A stretch of 50,738 bases of DNA from CAYQEC01 sp964569015 (GCA_964569015.1 CAZMSN010000007.1:1-50738), one strand, 5' to 3'; counted from the first letter of the stretch, positions 16,605 to 25,809 are shown. A program made the numbers and translations. The notes: generated by a model not told the origin, from the sequence alone.

Positions 16605-18122
16605 GTGCGAATCACCGCGCTCTTCGCTCTCTTCGCTCTCCTCACGACGGCCTGCACCGGCGCCGAGGGATCCCCCACAGCGCCCTCAGAAACGGAGATG
16701 ACGCTCACGACGCTGCCCGTGCTGGACAGCACGGTCACCACGACAACGAGCACGACGACGACCATTGCGTCGCCGTTACCCACCGACCGGGTGACCACCG
16801 AGACGATCGGCGAGCCCTGGGGCTCGGTCGAAGGCCTGACCATGTTCCGCGGCAATCCCAGCCGCACCTACTACGGAACGGGGCCCATTCCCCTTCAGCC
16901 CGTGGTGCTGTGGCGGTTTCCCGACACCGCCATGTGTGGCAACTCGCCGGTGGGAGGTGAGGACAAAGTCTGGTGTGGCAGCGGATGGACGGGCCAGCCC
17001 GTCGTGTGGGAACGGCCCGACGGTGTCACCGAGGTCATCTTCGGGGCCTACGACAAGCACATCCACTTCGTGGACGCCGCCACGGGCACCCGCACCAGGC
17101 CCGACTTCCCGATGGGAGACATCATCAAGGGGTCGGTCACCCTCGATCCCGACGGGTACCCGATCCTGTACTCCGGCTCCCGGGATCCCCGATTCCGCAT
17201 CATCGCCCTCGACCGGGAAGAGCCGACCGAGTTGTGGTCGCTGGACGCCTCTTCGGTCGACGGGATGTGGAACAACGACTGGGACTCGAACCCGGTCATC
17301 ATCGACGACATCCTCTACGAAGGCGGCGAGAACAGCTGGTGGTTTGCCATCAAGCTCAACCGTGAGTACGACGAAACAGGGAAGGTGATGATCTCCCCCG
17401 AGACCCTGTTCCGCATGCCCGTGTTCACCGACGAGCTGGTGAGCGCCGTGGGGCGCCAGCAGAGCGTCGAGAGCTCCACTGCCGTGTTCGAGGACACCGC
17501 CTACTTCGCCACCTCGGCGGGGCGCGTTGTCGGCGTGGATATCGACGGCATCGCCGAAGGGGAAGCCGAAGTCGTCTTCGATTACTGGATGGGCGATGAC
17601 GTCGACGCCACCATCGTGATCGACGGCGAGGGGATGCTCTACGTCTCGGCCGAGGTGGATCTCGCCACCGCCCGCTCTGCCGAGGTTGGACAGATCGTGA
17701 AACTCGATCCGTCCAACCCGGAGAACCCCAAGGTGTGGAGCGTCGACGTTGCGTCGCAGGAAGGGCTCTCGGGAGGGGTGTGGGCAACACCGGCACTCGT
17801 CGATGACGTGCTGTTCGCCGCCACCAATCCCGGCGAGCTGCTCGCCATCGACACCGCGAGCGGCGACGTGGTGTGGCGCGACCTGATCGGCGGCAATGCC
17901 TGGTCGTCGCCGGTTGCCGTCGACGGCACCCTCGTCGTGTCGGTCGGGTGCGAGAGCAATCCGGCCCTACGCGCCTACGACATCGGCGATCCGCGCCGGC
18001 CCGTCGAGATCTGGGAGATCGCAGCCACCGGGGGATGTATCGAATCAACGCCGGCAGTCTGGAAGGGCCGGCTCTACGTAGGATCACGAGATGGCTACTT
18101 CTACGCGTTAGGAGACAAGTGA
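16605..18122 (+). CDS. PQQ-like beta-propeller lipoprotein
   Basis: A 505-residue exported protein. From the GTG at 16605 the N-terminus is a signal peptide ending LLTTAC, a weak lipobox with Cys at residue 17. A Thr/Ser-rich linker (about 35-65) leads into a long beta-propeller domain. Repeated blades read like VWCGSGWTGQPVVWERPDG, VIFGAYDKHIHFVDAATG and LFAATNPGELLAIDTASGDVVWR, the PQQ/WD-type pattern. No PQQ or metal ligands can be assigned. A longer start at 16488 would bury the signal peptide and is rejected. The stop overlaps the start of the EEP gene (TGATG), so the two are coupled and may act together at the cell surface. Confidence 0.88.
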   Translation: MRITALFALFALLTTACTGAEGSPTAPSETEMTLTTLPVLDSTVTTTTSTTTTIASPLPTDRVTTETIGEPWGSVEGLTMFRGNPSRTYYGTGPIPLQPVVLWRFPDTAMCGNSPVGGEDKVWCGSGWTGQPVVWERPDGVTEVIFGAYDKHIHFVDAATGTRTRPDFPMGDIIKGSVTLDPDGYPILYSGSRDPRFRIIALDREEPTELWSLDASSVDGMWNNDWDSNPVIIDDILYEGGENSWWFAIKLNREYDETGKVMISPETLFRMPVFTDELVSAVGRQQSVESSTAVFEDTAYFATSAGRVVGVDIDGIAEGEAEVVFDYWMGDDVDATIVIDGEGMLYVSAEVDLATARSAEVGQIVKLDPSNPENPKVWSVDVASQEGLSGGVWATPALVDDVLFAATNPGELLAIDTASGDVVWRDLIGGNAWSSPVAVDGTLVVSVGCESNPALRAYDIGDPRRPVEIWEIAATGGCIESTPAVWKGRLYVGSRDGYFYALGDK

Positions 18123-19096
18123 TGGCGGCGCGCCGAACGAACTCGTTTCTCGCCAGCGGGGGCAGGACCTTTGCCGGCCTCACGCTGATCACCGTCGGTT
18201 TCCTCGCAACACTGGGCACTCTGCTCGGGTTCCTCGGCGGCCAGTCGTGGGCGTTCGATGTCCTGTCGAGCTTCCGAGTGCAGTATTTCCTGGTGCTGCT
18301 GATCGTCGCCGTGCTCTATGGGGCCTTCTTCAGCCGCATCATGTCACTGCTATTCGTGGCGATTGCGGCCATCAATCTGATCCTGATCGCCCCCCTCTAC
18401 CTCGACAATCCGGCACCGTCTGACAGTCCAGAGCCACTGTCGATCGTCAGCTTCAACGTGCAGTCGCGCAGCTCCAACCGCGATCAAATCATGCGCTGGA
18501 TCGAACGCGCCGATCCCGATCTCGTGTTCCTCCTCGAGTCCAACGAGGGCTGGGAAGAGTATGCAGCAACGCTCGAGACCTACCGACTCCGCTCCCAGCT
18601 CCCGGTAGACCGCAGCTTCGGGATCACGATGCTGTCACGCGAGGAATACCCCGTGGAGCTCCTACGAGTCGGGGAGATCCGAGACAGCGTGCTCAGGGTG
18701 GAGGCATCCATCGATGGGCAGGCGGTCATCGTCTTGGCAGTGCACGCCCGGCCGCCGAGCACATCAGCGAGCACCGCGGCCCGCAACGAGGTGCTCGAAG
18801 AAGTCACCAAGCTCGCCAAGGCGGAAACGCTGCCGGTGATCGTCGTCGGAGACCTGAACGCCACACCCTGGTCGGCCGCCTTCCACGCTCTCGCCTCCGA
18901 CGCGGAGCTGGTGAACTCACTCAACGGATACGGCTTTCAAGCGAGTTGGCCCGGGGACCTCTGGACCTTCCTGCGGATCCCGATCGACCACCTCCTCCAC
19001 AGTCCCGAGCTGACAGCGGTGAAACGGATGCTGGGCCCGAGTTTTGGCTCGGATCATCGGCCTCTCTATGTTTCCGTCGGCCTCGCCAATCAATAG
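18122..19096 (+). CDS. membrane-anchored endonuclease/exonuclease/phosphatase (EEP) family protein
   Basis: A 324-residue protein. The first ~100 residues contain three hydrophobic helices (about 18-38, 54-72 and 76-94). The EEP fold starts at SIVSFNVQSRSSN, followed by DLVFLLESNEGW (metal Glu), VIVVGDLNATPWS (catalytic DxN) and the C-terminal FGSDHRPLYVSV (catalytic DH). This matches the membrane-anchored YafD/DUF-like group of EEP proteins found in actinobacteria. The active site probably faces outside. The substrate could be a phosphodiester lipid or nucleic acid and is not determined. It is translationally coupled to the propeller lipoprotein upstream. Confidence 0.88.
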   Translation: MAARRTNSFLASGGRTFAGLTLITVGFLATLGTLLGFLGGQSWAFDVLSSFRVQYFLVLLIVAVLYGAFFSRIMSLLFVAIAAINLILIAPLYLDNPAPSDSPEPLSIVSFNVQSRSSNRDQIMRWIERADPDLVFLLESNEGWEEYAATLETYRLRSQLPVDRSFGITMLSREEYPVELLRVGEIRDSVLRVEASIDGQAVIVLAVHARPPSTSASTAARNEVLEEVTKLAKAETLPVIVVGDLNATPWSAAFHALASDAELVNSLNGYGFQASWPGDLWTFLRIPIDHLLHSPELTAVKRMLGPSFGSDHRPLYVSVGLANQ

Positions 19097-19159
19097 CCTT
19101 CCCGCCTCACCTCAGCGCCGCCATCACGTCCAACGGCTCGTCGGGGCACTCCCCGTCCA

Positions 19160-19188
19160 GTGACGTTGGCCGGTCTGGGCACTAGCCT
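19160..19188 (+). promoter_or_regulatory. leaderless promoter of the M3 peptidase gene
   Basis: GTGACG (19160-19165) and TAGCCT (19183-19188) are 17 bp apart. TAGCCT ends 8 nt before the ATG at 19197, and no Shine-Dalgarno is present. Confidence 0.5.
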
Positions 19189-19196
19189 CCCCGGCC

Positions 19197-21149
19197 ATGC
19201 TGCACAACTACACCTCGATCGACGCCGATTCCGTCACCGCCGTTGCCGAGCAAGCCATCGCCGACGCCGACGCCCTGATCGCCGTCATGGCGGCTCCCGC
19301 CGAACAACGCACTTTCGCCAACACGATGGCGCCGCTCGAGCAGGTCGCCACCATCATGACCGACGCCTACGGGCCGACGTCGTTCATGGGACGGGTCCAC
19401 CCGGACTCGGCGGTGCGGGCCAGGGCCGTCGAGATCGAAGAGCGACTCGCCAAGTGGGGAAACGATCTCATCTTCCGAACAGACCTGTACGCCGCGGTGC
19501 GCGACTACGCAGCCACCGCCGAGGCAGCGCAGCTCACCGGCACCGCTCGGCGCCTCGTCGAGTTCTGGATGCGAGACCTCCGACGCGTCGGGCATGAGCT
19601 CGCCGAGCCGGAACGCGACGCCCTCAAGGCCCTCAACCAACGCCTCATCGAGCTTCAGGTGGCATTTGGCAACAACCTCGACGAGTGGGAGGACTCCATC
19701 GAGGTGACCCGCGACGATCTCGACGGTCTCCCCGATGACTATGTGAGCAGATTGACGCCCGGCACCGAGGAAGGCACCTACCGGGTGACGATGGACTACC
19801 CGGAGTACATGCCTTTCATGCAACAGGCGCGCAATCGCGACCTGCGACGCCGCCTCCAGTTCAAGTTCTGGAATCGCGCCGTCGACCAGAACCGGGCCCT
19901 GCTCGCCGAGGCGGTGAAGATCAGACAGGAGATCGCGGCATTGCTCGGCGCCGCCACCTGGGCTCACCACTCCATGGACGTGAAAATGGCGAAGAACCCC
20001 GAGTCGGTCGAGGCCTTCTACGAGAGCATCGTCCCCGGGCTCCGCCGCAAAGCCACTGATGAGCTCGGGGTCCTGACGGCGCTCGCCGAGCAGGACGGCG
20101 TCGGACGACTCGAAGCGTGGGATTGGACGTACTACGACAACCAGCAGCGCCGCAACGACTTCGGGGTCGACCCCAACGAAGTGGCCCAGTACTTCCCGCT
20201 CGATCTCGTGCTCGATGGCATGTTCGCCGTCACCGGAGGAGCGTTCGGCCTCGAATACCGGCGGGTGACGGACGCGAAAGCGTGGCATCCCGAGGTGACG
20301 CTCTACGAGATCTGCAACGCCGGCTCGTCTGATCCGATCGCCTACTTCTACGCCGACCTCTTCCCCCGCGAAGGCAAGTACGGCCACGCTGCCGCCTTCC
20401 CGTTGACCTACGGAAAGGCACTCCCCGACGGCGGCTATCGACCCCCGGTCGCCGCCATCATCGCCAACTTCACCAAGCCGACCGAAGACGCCCCCTCGTT
20501 GCTCAGGCACGACGAGGCGCTGACCCTGTTCCACGAGTTCGGCCACATCCTCCACTTCTGCCTCACCACGGTGGACCTCATCCGCTTCTCAGGTTTCGAT
20601 ACCGAGTGGGATTTCGTCGAAGCCCCCTCGCAGATCATGGAGCACTGGATGTGGCAGCCGTCGGTGCTGCAGCGATTCGCCCGGCATCACGAGACGGATG
20701 AACCGATCCCCTCCGATCTCGTTGCGCGCCTGATGGCCGCCCGCGACCTCAACGTTGGGCTATCCACCATGCGCCAGGTCTACCTGGGCCACTTCGACCT
20801 CATGCTCCATGCCACCCCCGACCCGGTCGATCTCGACCGGGCGTACCGCGAGAGCTACGAGTACACCCTCCTCCCGTTTCACGAGGGCACTTTCTTTCCC
20901 GCGACTTTCGGGCATCTCATGGGCGGCTACGACGCCGGCTACTACGGCTACCTGTGGGCCAAGGTCTACGGAGACGACATGTTCTCCGTCTTCGAGGAGA
21001 CCGGGCTGACCGACCCGGAAGTGGGCCGCCGCTACCGCGAGGAGGTGCTCGCCACCGGCGGCTCGCGCGACGCCATCGAGCACCTTCGAGCGTTCCTCGG
21101 GCGGGAGCCCAACAGCGAGGCGTTCCTGAGAAACCTCGGGCTCAGATAG
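19197..21149 (+). CDS. M3-family zinc metallopeptidase (thimet oligopeptidase/Dcp type)
   Basis: A 650-residue cytosolic oligopeptidase with no signal peptide. The gluzincin site is LFHEFGHILHFCL near residue 440, with the downstream Glu ligand in WDFVEAPSQIMEHW. The C-terminal helical region includes FPATFGHLMGGYDAGYYGYLW, typical of the Dcp/oligopeptidase A branch rather than PepF. Such enzymes cut short peptides released during protein turnover. It appears to be a single-gene transcription unit with a leaderless-type promoter, and it converges on menE with only 12 nt between stops. Confidence 0.94.
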   Translation: MLHNYTSIDADSVTAVAEQAIADADALIAVMAAPAEQRTFANTMAPLEQVATIMTDAYGPTSFMGRVHPDSAVRARAVEIEERLAKWGNDLIFRTDLYAAVRDYAATAEAAQLTGTARRLVEFWMRDLRRVGHELAEPERDALKALNQRLIELQVAFGNNLDEWEDSIEVTRDDLDGLPDDYVSRLTPGTEEGTYRVTMDYPEYMPFMQQARNRDLRRRLQFKFWNRAVDQNRALLAEAVKIRQEIAALLGAATWAHHSMDVKMAKNPESVEAFYESIVPGLRRKATDELGVLTALAEQDGVGRLEAWDWTYYDNQQRRNDFGVDPNEVAQYFPLDLVLDGMFAVTGGAFGLEYRRVTDAKAWHPEVTLYEICNAGSSDPIAYFYADLFPREGKYGHAAAFPLTYGKALPDGGYRPPVAAIIANFTKPTEDAPSLLRHDEALTLFHEFGHILHFCLTTVDLIRFSGFDTEWDFVEAPSQIMEHWMWQPSVLQRFARHHETDEPIPSDLVARLMAARDLNVGLSTMRQVYLGHFDLMLHATPDPVDLDRAYRESYEYTLLPFHEGTFFPATFGHLMGGYDAGYYGYLWAKVYGDDMFSVFEETGLTDPEVGRRYREEVLATGGSRDAIEHLRAFLGREPNSEAFLRNLGLR

Positions 21150-21161
21150 CTTCTCTTCCTC

Positions 21162-22571
21162 TCACACCTGCCCGGTCGCCGCCCGCGCCAGTGCCGCCAC
21201 CGCTTCCCGGTCCACCTTGCCCGCCGCCAGCATCGGGAGTTCGTCGACGAACACCCAGCGCCTGGGAACCCCCTGGCGGGCGAGACGCTCTCGCGCCCAT
21301 CGCCCCAGCTCGATCGGCCCCACCTCTTCGGCGACCACCAGCACCGCCGTCACTAGCTCGCCCCACTCGTCATCGGGGACACCGACAACCACCGCCCGAC
21401 GAACGACGGGGTGGAACTCCAACACTGACTCGACCGCCGCAGGATGCACGTTCTCGCCCCCGGAGATGATCACATCGTCCTTGCGCCCGAGCACGACCAA
21501 TCGCCCCGAGGCGTCGAAACGACCGAGATCACCGGTCCGGTGCGGTCCTTCCCGCGGCGGCTCCCCCAGGTATCCGGGCGATACAGCCGGGCCGGCCACG
21601 ACGATCTCGCCCTCGGCGCCGTTTGGCACCGGGTGCCCGCCTCCGTCGACGATGGAAACGTCCATGCCATCGAGCGGCAGCCCGACCACTCCCTCCTCGT
21701 CACCGAGCTCATCCGGCACGGCGGTGGCGACCTGCGAGCAGGTCTCGGTCATGCCGTAGGTGGCCGCCACCGGCAACCCGGCCCCTCGTGCCCGTTCCAG
21801 GAGCCCGCGGCTCGCCGGAGCACCGCCGACCAGTACCGCACGGAGTCCCCGATAGGGCCCAGGATCGACCTCGAGTACTCGATGCAGCATGGTTGGGACC
21901 AGGCTGGCGATGGTGACCTCGCCCCGGCGGAGCGTGGCCGCCACCCTCGCGGCATCGAACCCACCATGGATCACGACCGTCCCGCCGGCCGCAGCCGAGC
22001 GCCACAGCACCGAGAGACCGCCGACGTGGAACAACGGCAGGGCGAGGAGCCAGCGGTCGGTGGAGTCGTTGCCGATCCGCGCTCGGGATGCCGCGATCGC
22101 GCTCGCCACGTTGCCGTGGGTGAGTTGCACCGGCCGGGGCCGGCCGTGGGTGCCGGACGTGAAGACAACGGTGTGGAGGTCTGCGACGTCCCGAGTCACG
22201 TCTGGACCCGAGCCGACAGCCTCGCCGGTCGAGACCTCGGTAACCACCTGCTCAATGCCCCACGTTGCCAGTGAGCGCCCGGCGGCCGTGGTGAGAATTG
22301 GCGAGACAGGAGCGAGCACCGCCGGGGTGGCGCCGAGGCGGCCGATGCCCCACAGGGCCACGATCATGTCGAGGCGCGGCCGGACCGCCAGGCCCACCAA
22401 GTCACCGGGATCGAGGTCGAACGATCGGCGCAGGAAGGCTGCCGACCGTCCTGCCAGCTCATCGAGCTCGCCGTAGGTGACAGCGCGCCCGTCGTCGCAC
22501 ACGAGAGCGACCGCCTTGGGAAAGGCAGCCGAACTCCGGGCGAGCCAGTCGGTCGAGGTGAGACGGGGCAT
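21162..22571 (-). CDS. menE: o-succinylbenzoate-CoA ligase
   Basis: A 469-residue acyl-adenylating enzyme of the ANL family. The P-loop-like VFTSGTHGRPRPVQLTHGN near residue 137, the YGMTETCSQVAT motif near 268, the RTGDLGRFD motif with its adenylate-binding Asp, and the C-terminal GGENVHPAAVESVL and AAGKVDREAV (catalytic Lys) are all present. Assignment to MenE rather than a general acyl-CoA synthetase rests on its moderate length and on the adjacent menB and menA. It activates o-succinylbenzoate in menaquinone synthesis. It is divergent from menB with a 57-bp spacer. TACTGT lies 11 nt before the ATG. Confidence 0.9.
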   Translation of the reverse strand: MPRLTSTDWLARSSAAFPKAVALVCDDGRAVTYGELDELAGRSAAFLRRSFDLDPGDLVGLAVRPRLDMIVALWGIGRLGATPAVLAPVSPILTTAAGRSLATWGIEQVVTEVSTGEAVGSGPDVTRDVADLHTVVFTSGTHGRPRPVQLTHGNVASAIAASRARIGNDSTDRWLLALPLFHVGGLSVLWRSAAAGGTVVIHGGFDAARVAATLRRGEVTIASLVPTMLHRVLEVDPGPYRGLRAVLVGGAPASRGLLERARGAGLPVAATYGMTETCSQVATAVPDELGDEEGVVGLPLDGMDVSIVDGGGHPVPNGAEGEIVVAGPAVSPGYLGEPPREGPHRTGDLGRFDASGRLVVLGRKDDVIISGGENVHPAAVESVLEFHPVVRRAVVVGVPDDEWGELVTAVLVVAEEVGPIELGRWARERLARQGVPRRWVFVDELPMLAAGKVDREAVAALARAATGQV

Positions 22572-22628
22572 GAGGTCTCACTACAGTATCTGCCGATCCT
22601 CTCTCACTCCACCGCACGGAGGCATCTC

Positions 22629-23519
22629 ATGATCTCTGAGATCTTCGACCCCGCCGCCTGGCAGCCGGTGGAGGGATTCACCTTCGAGGACATCACCTAC
22701 CACCGGGCGGTCGGAATCGGGGCAGTGCGCATCGCTTTCGACCGGCCCGAAGTGCGCAATGCCTTCCGTCCGTCCACGGTGGACGAGCTGCTGGCAGCGC
22801 TCGAAGACGCCCGCGTCACGCCCGATGTCGGCTGCGTCCTGCTCACCGGAAACGGGCCCTCCCCGAAGGATGGCGGGTGGGCCTTCTGCTCGGGTGGCGA
22901 CCAGCGCATCCGCGGCGCCGACGGCTACCACTACGAGGACGACGGTGGCATCGATCCCACCCGGCTGGGACGGCTTCACATCCTCGAGGTGCAGCGCCTC
23001 ATCCGTTCGATGCCGAAGATCGTGATCGCGGTCGTGCCCGGATGGGCCGTGGGCGGCGGACATTCCCTCCACGTCGTGTGCGATCTCACCCTGGCCTCCG
23101 AGGAGCACGCCGTGTTCAGGCAGACCGATGCCGACGTCGCCAGCTTCGATGGCGGCTACGGCTCGGCGCTCCTCGCTCGCCAGATCGGACAGAAGCGCGC
23201 TCGGGAGGTCTTCTTCCTGGGTCGTGACTACTCGGCTCGGGAAGCGTACGAGATGGGCATGGTCAACGCCGTGGTGCCGCACGCCGATCTCGAGACGGTG
23301 GCTCTGGCATGGGCTCGGGCAGTCACCGCCAAGAGCCCGATGGCGCAACGGATGCTCAAGTACGCCTTCAATCTCCCTGACGATGGGCTGGCAGGCCAGC
23401 AACTCTTCGCCGGAGAGGCGACCCGGCTCGCCTACGGAACCCCCGAGGCGCAAGAAGGCCGCGACGCCTTCCTCGACAAGCGCGATCCCGACTATTCGCC
23501 TTTTCCGTGGCACTTCTGA
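22629..23519 (+). CDS. menB: 1,4-dihydroxy-2-naphthoyl-CoA synthase
   Basis: A 296-residue crotonase-fold enzyme that closes the second ring of menaquinone by Claisen condensation of o-succinylbenzoyl-CoA. MenB-specific features are AFCSGGDQRIRGADGY near residue 90, the oxyanion-hole region VPGWAVGGGHSLHVVCDLTLAS near 137 (partly quoted), DADVASFDGGYGSALLA, and the C-terminal FLDKRDPDYSPFPWHF. GGAGG lies 6 nt before the ATG. menA follows after 19 nt, so the two genes form an operon. Confidence 0.97.
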   Translation: MISEIFDPAAWQPVEGFTFEDITYHRAVGIGAVRIAFDRPEVRNAFRPSTVDELLAALEDARVTPDVGCVLLTGNGPSPKDGGWAFCSGGDQRIRGADGYHYEDDGGIDPTRLGRLHILEVQRLIRSMPKIVIAVVPGWAVGGGHSLHVVCDLTLASEEHAVFRQTDADVASFDGGYGSALLARQIGQKRAREVFFLGRDYSAREAYEMGMVNAVVPHADLETVALAWARAVTAKSPMAQRMLKYAFNLPDDGLAGQQLFAGEATRLAYGTPEAQEGRDAFLDKRDPDYSPFPWHF

Positions 23520-23538
23520 AGGCGCTCGGGAGCTGCGC

Positions 23539-24414
23539 GTGACACGCCGGCCCTGGGTCGTAGCCGCCCGTCTCCCCACGCTCTGGGCAGCGACAGCCCC
23601 GGTGGTGGTGGGAACAGCGCTGGCGGTCCGCGACGAGGTCTTTCGGTGGGACGGATTCCTGGTGACACTGTTCGGCGCCCTCTGCATCCAGATCGGCGTC
23701 AATTTCGCCAACGACGTCGCCGACGCCGGGAGAGGTGTCGACAACGAACGTCGCATCGGACCTCGGCGGGCGGTGGCGACGGGCCTGCTCACCGCCCGCC
23801 AGATGTGGGGTGGGATCACCATCGCCTTCGGTCTGGCGGCCGTTGCCGGGCTCTACCTGGTGTTCCTCGCCGGACCGTGGATCCTCGTCATCGGAGCCGC
23901 CTCGGTGCTCGCCGCGCTCGGATACACGAACGGCCCTGTGCCCTATGGCTACCGGGGCCTCGGCGAGCTCTCCGTCTTCGTCTTCTTCGGGCTGGTGGCG
24001 ACCGTCGGCACCCGCTTCGTCTTCGATCGCACGACCCCGGCGCCGGCCTGGTATGCAGGAATCGCGATGGGAGCGCTCGCCAGTGCGATCCTCATCGCCA
24101 ACAACGTGCGTGACATCGACAACGATCGAGCCACCGGCAAGCGCACTCTCGTCGTGATGCTCGGCCGCCGCGCGGCACAGGGTCTCTATGTCGCTGCGAT
24201 CGTGGCTCCTTTCGCCACGATCGTGGTCGCGGTAGCTGCCGGAGCCTTCCCGGCCGCCACGTTGGCGGCGATGGCTGCGATTCCCCTTGCGATCCCCCTC
24301 ACCCGTGTCCTGTGGACCGAGACGGCGGGACCGCCCCTCATCGGCGTGCTCACCGGGACTGCCCGCCTTCAGATCGTCGTCGCCGTGCTGCTGGCGATCG
24401 GGTTGATGCTGTGA
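23539..24414 (+). CDS. menA: 1,4-dihydroxy-2-naphthoate polyprenyltransferase
   Basis: A 291-residue UbiA-family prenyltransferase with about eight or nine membrane helices. The first Asp-rich motif is NFANDVADAGRGVDN near residue 57 and the second is NNVRDIDNDRATGKRTL near 190, matching MenA. It attaches the polyprenyl chain to dihydroxynaphthoate in the membrane. The start is the GTG at 23539 with GGGAG upstream; translations running into it from further left are out-of-frame shadows of menB. It ends 3 nt before the stop of the convergent DUF1648 gene. Confidence 0.95.
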   Translation: MTRRPWVVAARLPTLWAATAPVVVGTALAVRDEVFRWDGFLVTLFGALCIQIGVNFANDVADAGRGVDNERRIGPRRAVATGLLTARQMWGGITIAFGLAAVAGLYLVFLAGPWILVIGAASVLAALGYTNGPVPYGYRGLGELSVFVFFGLVATVGTRFVFDRTTPAPAWYAGIAMGALASAILIANNVRDIDNDRATGKRTLVVMLGRRAAQGLYVAAIVAPFATIVVAVAAGAFPAATLAAMAAIPLAIPLTRVLWTETAGPPLIGVLTGTARLQIVVAVLLAIGLML

Positions 24415-24417
24415 GGC

Positions 24418-25377
24418 TCAGGCGGTGCGAAGCAAGCCACGCTGGCGCAGGAGGTCGTTGACGAGCCCGGCGCCTCGATCGGCGTCGTCCACGGTGACGA
24501 TCAGGTCGGGACGGTCATCTCGTACCAGTCGAATGCCCGGCCCGCGCCGGATCACGATCGCCCTCGCCCCGGTGAGGACCCTGCCGGTGAGTACCCGGTA
24601 GCCCCATCCCCCGTAGGCCAGGGGTTCGACCTGAATCACCTCGGCGCGGGCAATCTGATCGAGCGGAACCACCCGCCTCGGCCAGCCCCACCAACCGAGC
24701 CCGATTCCGACCCCGGCGGCGCTGACGGTCACCTGGATCGCCGAGGCGCCCAGGAGCACCACTGCCACGACGCCGAGGAGGATCCCCGTCGTCCCTTGCA
24801 TCACGAGTGCTGCAGCCAGTCCGGCCAGTCCCAAGGCGGGAACCCAGACGGAGACGCCCGCCGACGTCCACGCCGCCGTCTCCCCGGCGCCGAGGCCCAC
24901 GGTGGGAGCCGCGTCGGTGGCGATGGCCGGAGAAGCAGAGCGGCGCCCTCCGGCGGCCAGCCACCCGATGCCTCCCGCCACAACGGCTCCACCCACGATC
25001 GCCAGGACGTTCACCAGGTCCACCCCGGAAGCATCCGCCCACGACTCGGCGCCGTCATTGGCGACGATCGTCACCACCACGGCGCCGAGCAGCAGCCCGC
25101 CGACGAAGAAGAGCACCGCGACCACCGGCGGCAGCAGTGAGCCACCGCGGTGGGCGGCCAGCGAGCCCAGCCAGATCAAGGCGAAGAGACCGGCCACCAG
25201 CGCAACGAGGCCCCCCAGCGACAGCGTGCCGTTGGGCTCGCCGTTCGTTCCCCAATGCACGGCAAGCGGGTCCGGCAGGCCCCCTGCAAATAGCACCGGA
25301 ATCGTCACCAAGAGCACCAGCATGATGACCGGAACGATCACAGCCGCCGTCCACCAGCGTCCACTTGCTCTTCTCAT
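24418..25377 (-). CDS. DUF1648-containing integral membrane protein
   Basis: A 319-residue protein with an N-terminal DUF1648 module: a helix at about 8-30 followed by LPDPLAVHWGTNGEPNG. Three or four further helices follow, up to about residue 150, then another pair near 170-215. The C-terminal ~90 residues (from VTVSAAGVGIGLGWWGWPRR) look like a soluble PH-like domain. DUF1648 proteins are repeatedly encoded beside YtrA-type GntR regulators. Here the start overlaps the regulator's stop (ATGA), so they form one operon. A function in envelope stress or peptide resistance has been suggested for such operons but is not shown by this sequence. Confidence 0.85.
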   Translation of the reverse strand: MRRASGRWWTAAVIVPVIMLVLLVTIPVLFAGGLPDPLAVHWGTNGEPNGTLSLGGLVALVAGLFALIWLGSLAAHRGGSLLPPVVAVLFFVGGLLLGAVVVTIVANDGAESWADASGVDLVNVLAIVGGAVVAGGIGWLAAGGRRSASPAIATDAAPTVGLGAGETAAWTSAGVSVWVPALGLAGLAAALVMQGTTGILLGVVAVVLLGASAIQVTVSAAGVGIGLGWWGWPRRVVPLDQIARAEVIQVEPLAYGGWGYRVLTGRVLTGARAIVIRRGPGIRLVRDDRPDLIVTVDDADRGAGLVNDLLRQRGLLRTA

Positions 25378-25721
25378 CGCATCTCCTGTTCGACCAGGGC
25401 GAGCACCTCGCCCACTTCCATCCCGACCCTCCGGCTCTCGGCCACCAGCTCTCCGACGAGGCGCACCAGGTCTGCACGAACCGCGTCGCTGCTGATCACG
25501 GCTCCCCGACCCCGGCGCATCTCGAGCGTCCCCTCGTCTCGCAGCACAGCGAAGGCCCGCAGCACCGTGTGCATGTTGACGTCGAGCGCCCTCGCCAGCT
25601 CACGCGCCGGGGGAAGCCGGTCCCCCCGGCCGAGCTCACCGTCGGTAATCGCTCGCCGGATCGCGGCCGCAATCTGCAGGTAGATCGGTGAGGTGCTGCT
25701 GGTGTCGAGACGGAGGAGCAT
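25374..25721 (-). CDS. YtrA-subfamily GntR transcriptional regulator
   Basis: A 115-residue repressor-type protein. The winged helix covers about residues 8-72 (PIYLQIAAAIRRAITDGEL, LPPARELARALDVNMHTVLR, LRDEGTLEMRRGRGAVI). The short C-terminal tail has no FadR/UTRA effector domain, as in the YtrA group. I place the start at the ATG at 25721 because the upstream in-frame ATG (25736) lies inside the -10 box TATGAT. A perfect inverted repeat over that box is the obvious autoregulatory operator. It is coupled to the DUF1648 membrane protein gene. Confidence 0.92.
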   Translation of the reverse strand: MLLRLDTSSTSPIYLQIAAAIRRAITDGELGRGDRLPPARELARALDVNMHTVLRAFAVLRDEGTLEMRRGRGAVISSDAVRADLVRLVGELVAESRRVGMEVGEVLALVEQEMR

Positions 25722-25744
25722 TGTTCTAGTTATCATAGAACAAT
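25720..25744. promoter_or_regulatory. operator: 9-bp perfect inverted repeat over the gntR start
   Basis: ATTGTTCTA at 25720-25728 and TAGAACAAT at 25736-25744 form perfect arms separated by 7 bp. The repeat spans the -10 box, the expected transcription start and the ATG, so a dimeric regulator bound here would block its own operon. It is distinctly AT-rich against its surroundings. Confidence 0.8.
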
Positions 25745-25760
25745 ACTCTCACGCGATCAA
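25732..25760 (-). promoter_or_regulatory. gntR-DUF1648 promoter
   Basis: On the minus strand TTGATC (25755-25760) and TATGAT (25732-25737) are separated by exactly 17 bp. This is the best sigma-70-like promoter in the window. It ends 10 nt before the ATG at 25721, giving a leader of only a few bases. Confidence 0.75.
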
Positions 25761-25809
25761 TAGGGGCCGCCTGGGGTCGGTTCTCGCCTTCCGACGGGCA
25801 CCGTCCCGG

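Noticed and set aside
25722..25736. ATG at 25736 as the gntR start
   Set aside because: It lies inside the -10 hexamer TATGAT, so it would not be present in the mRNA.
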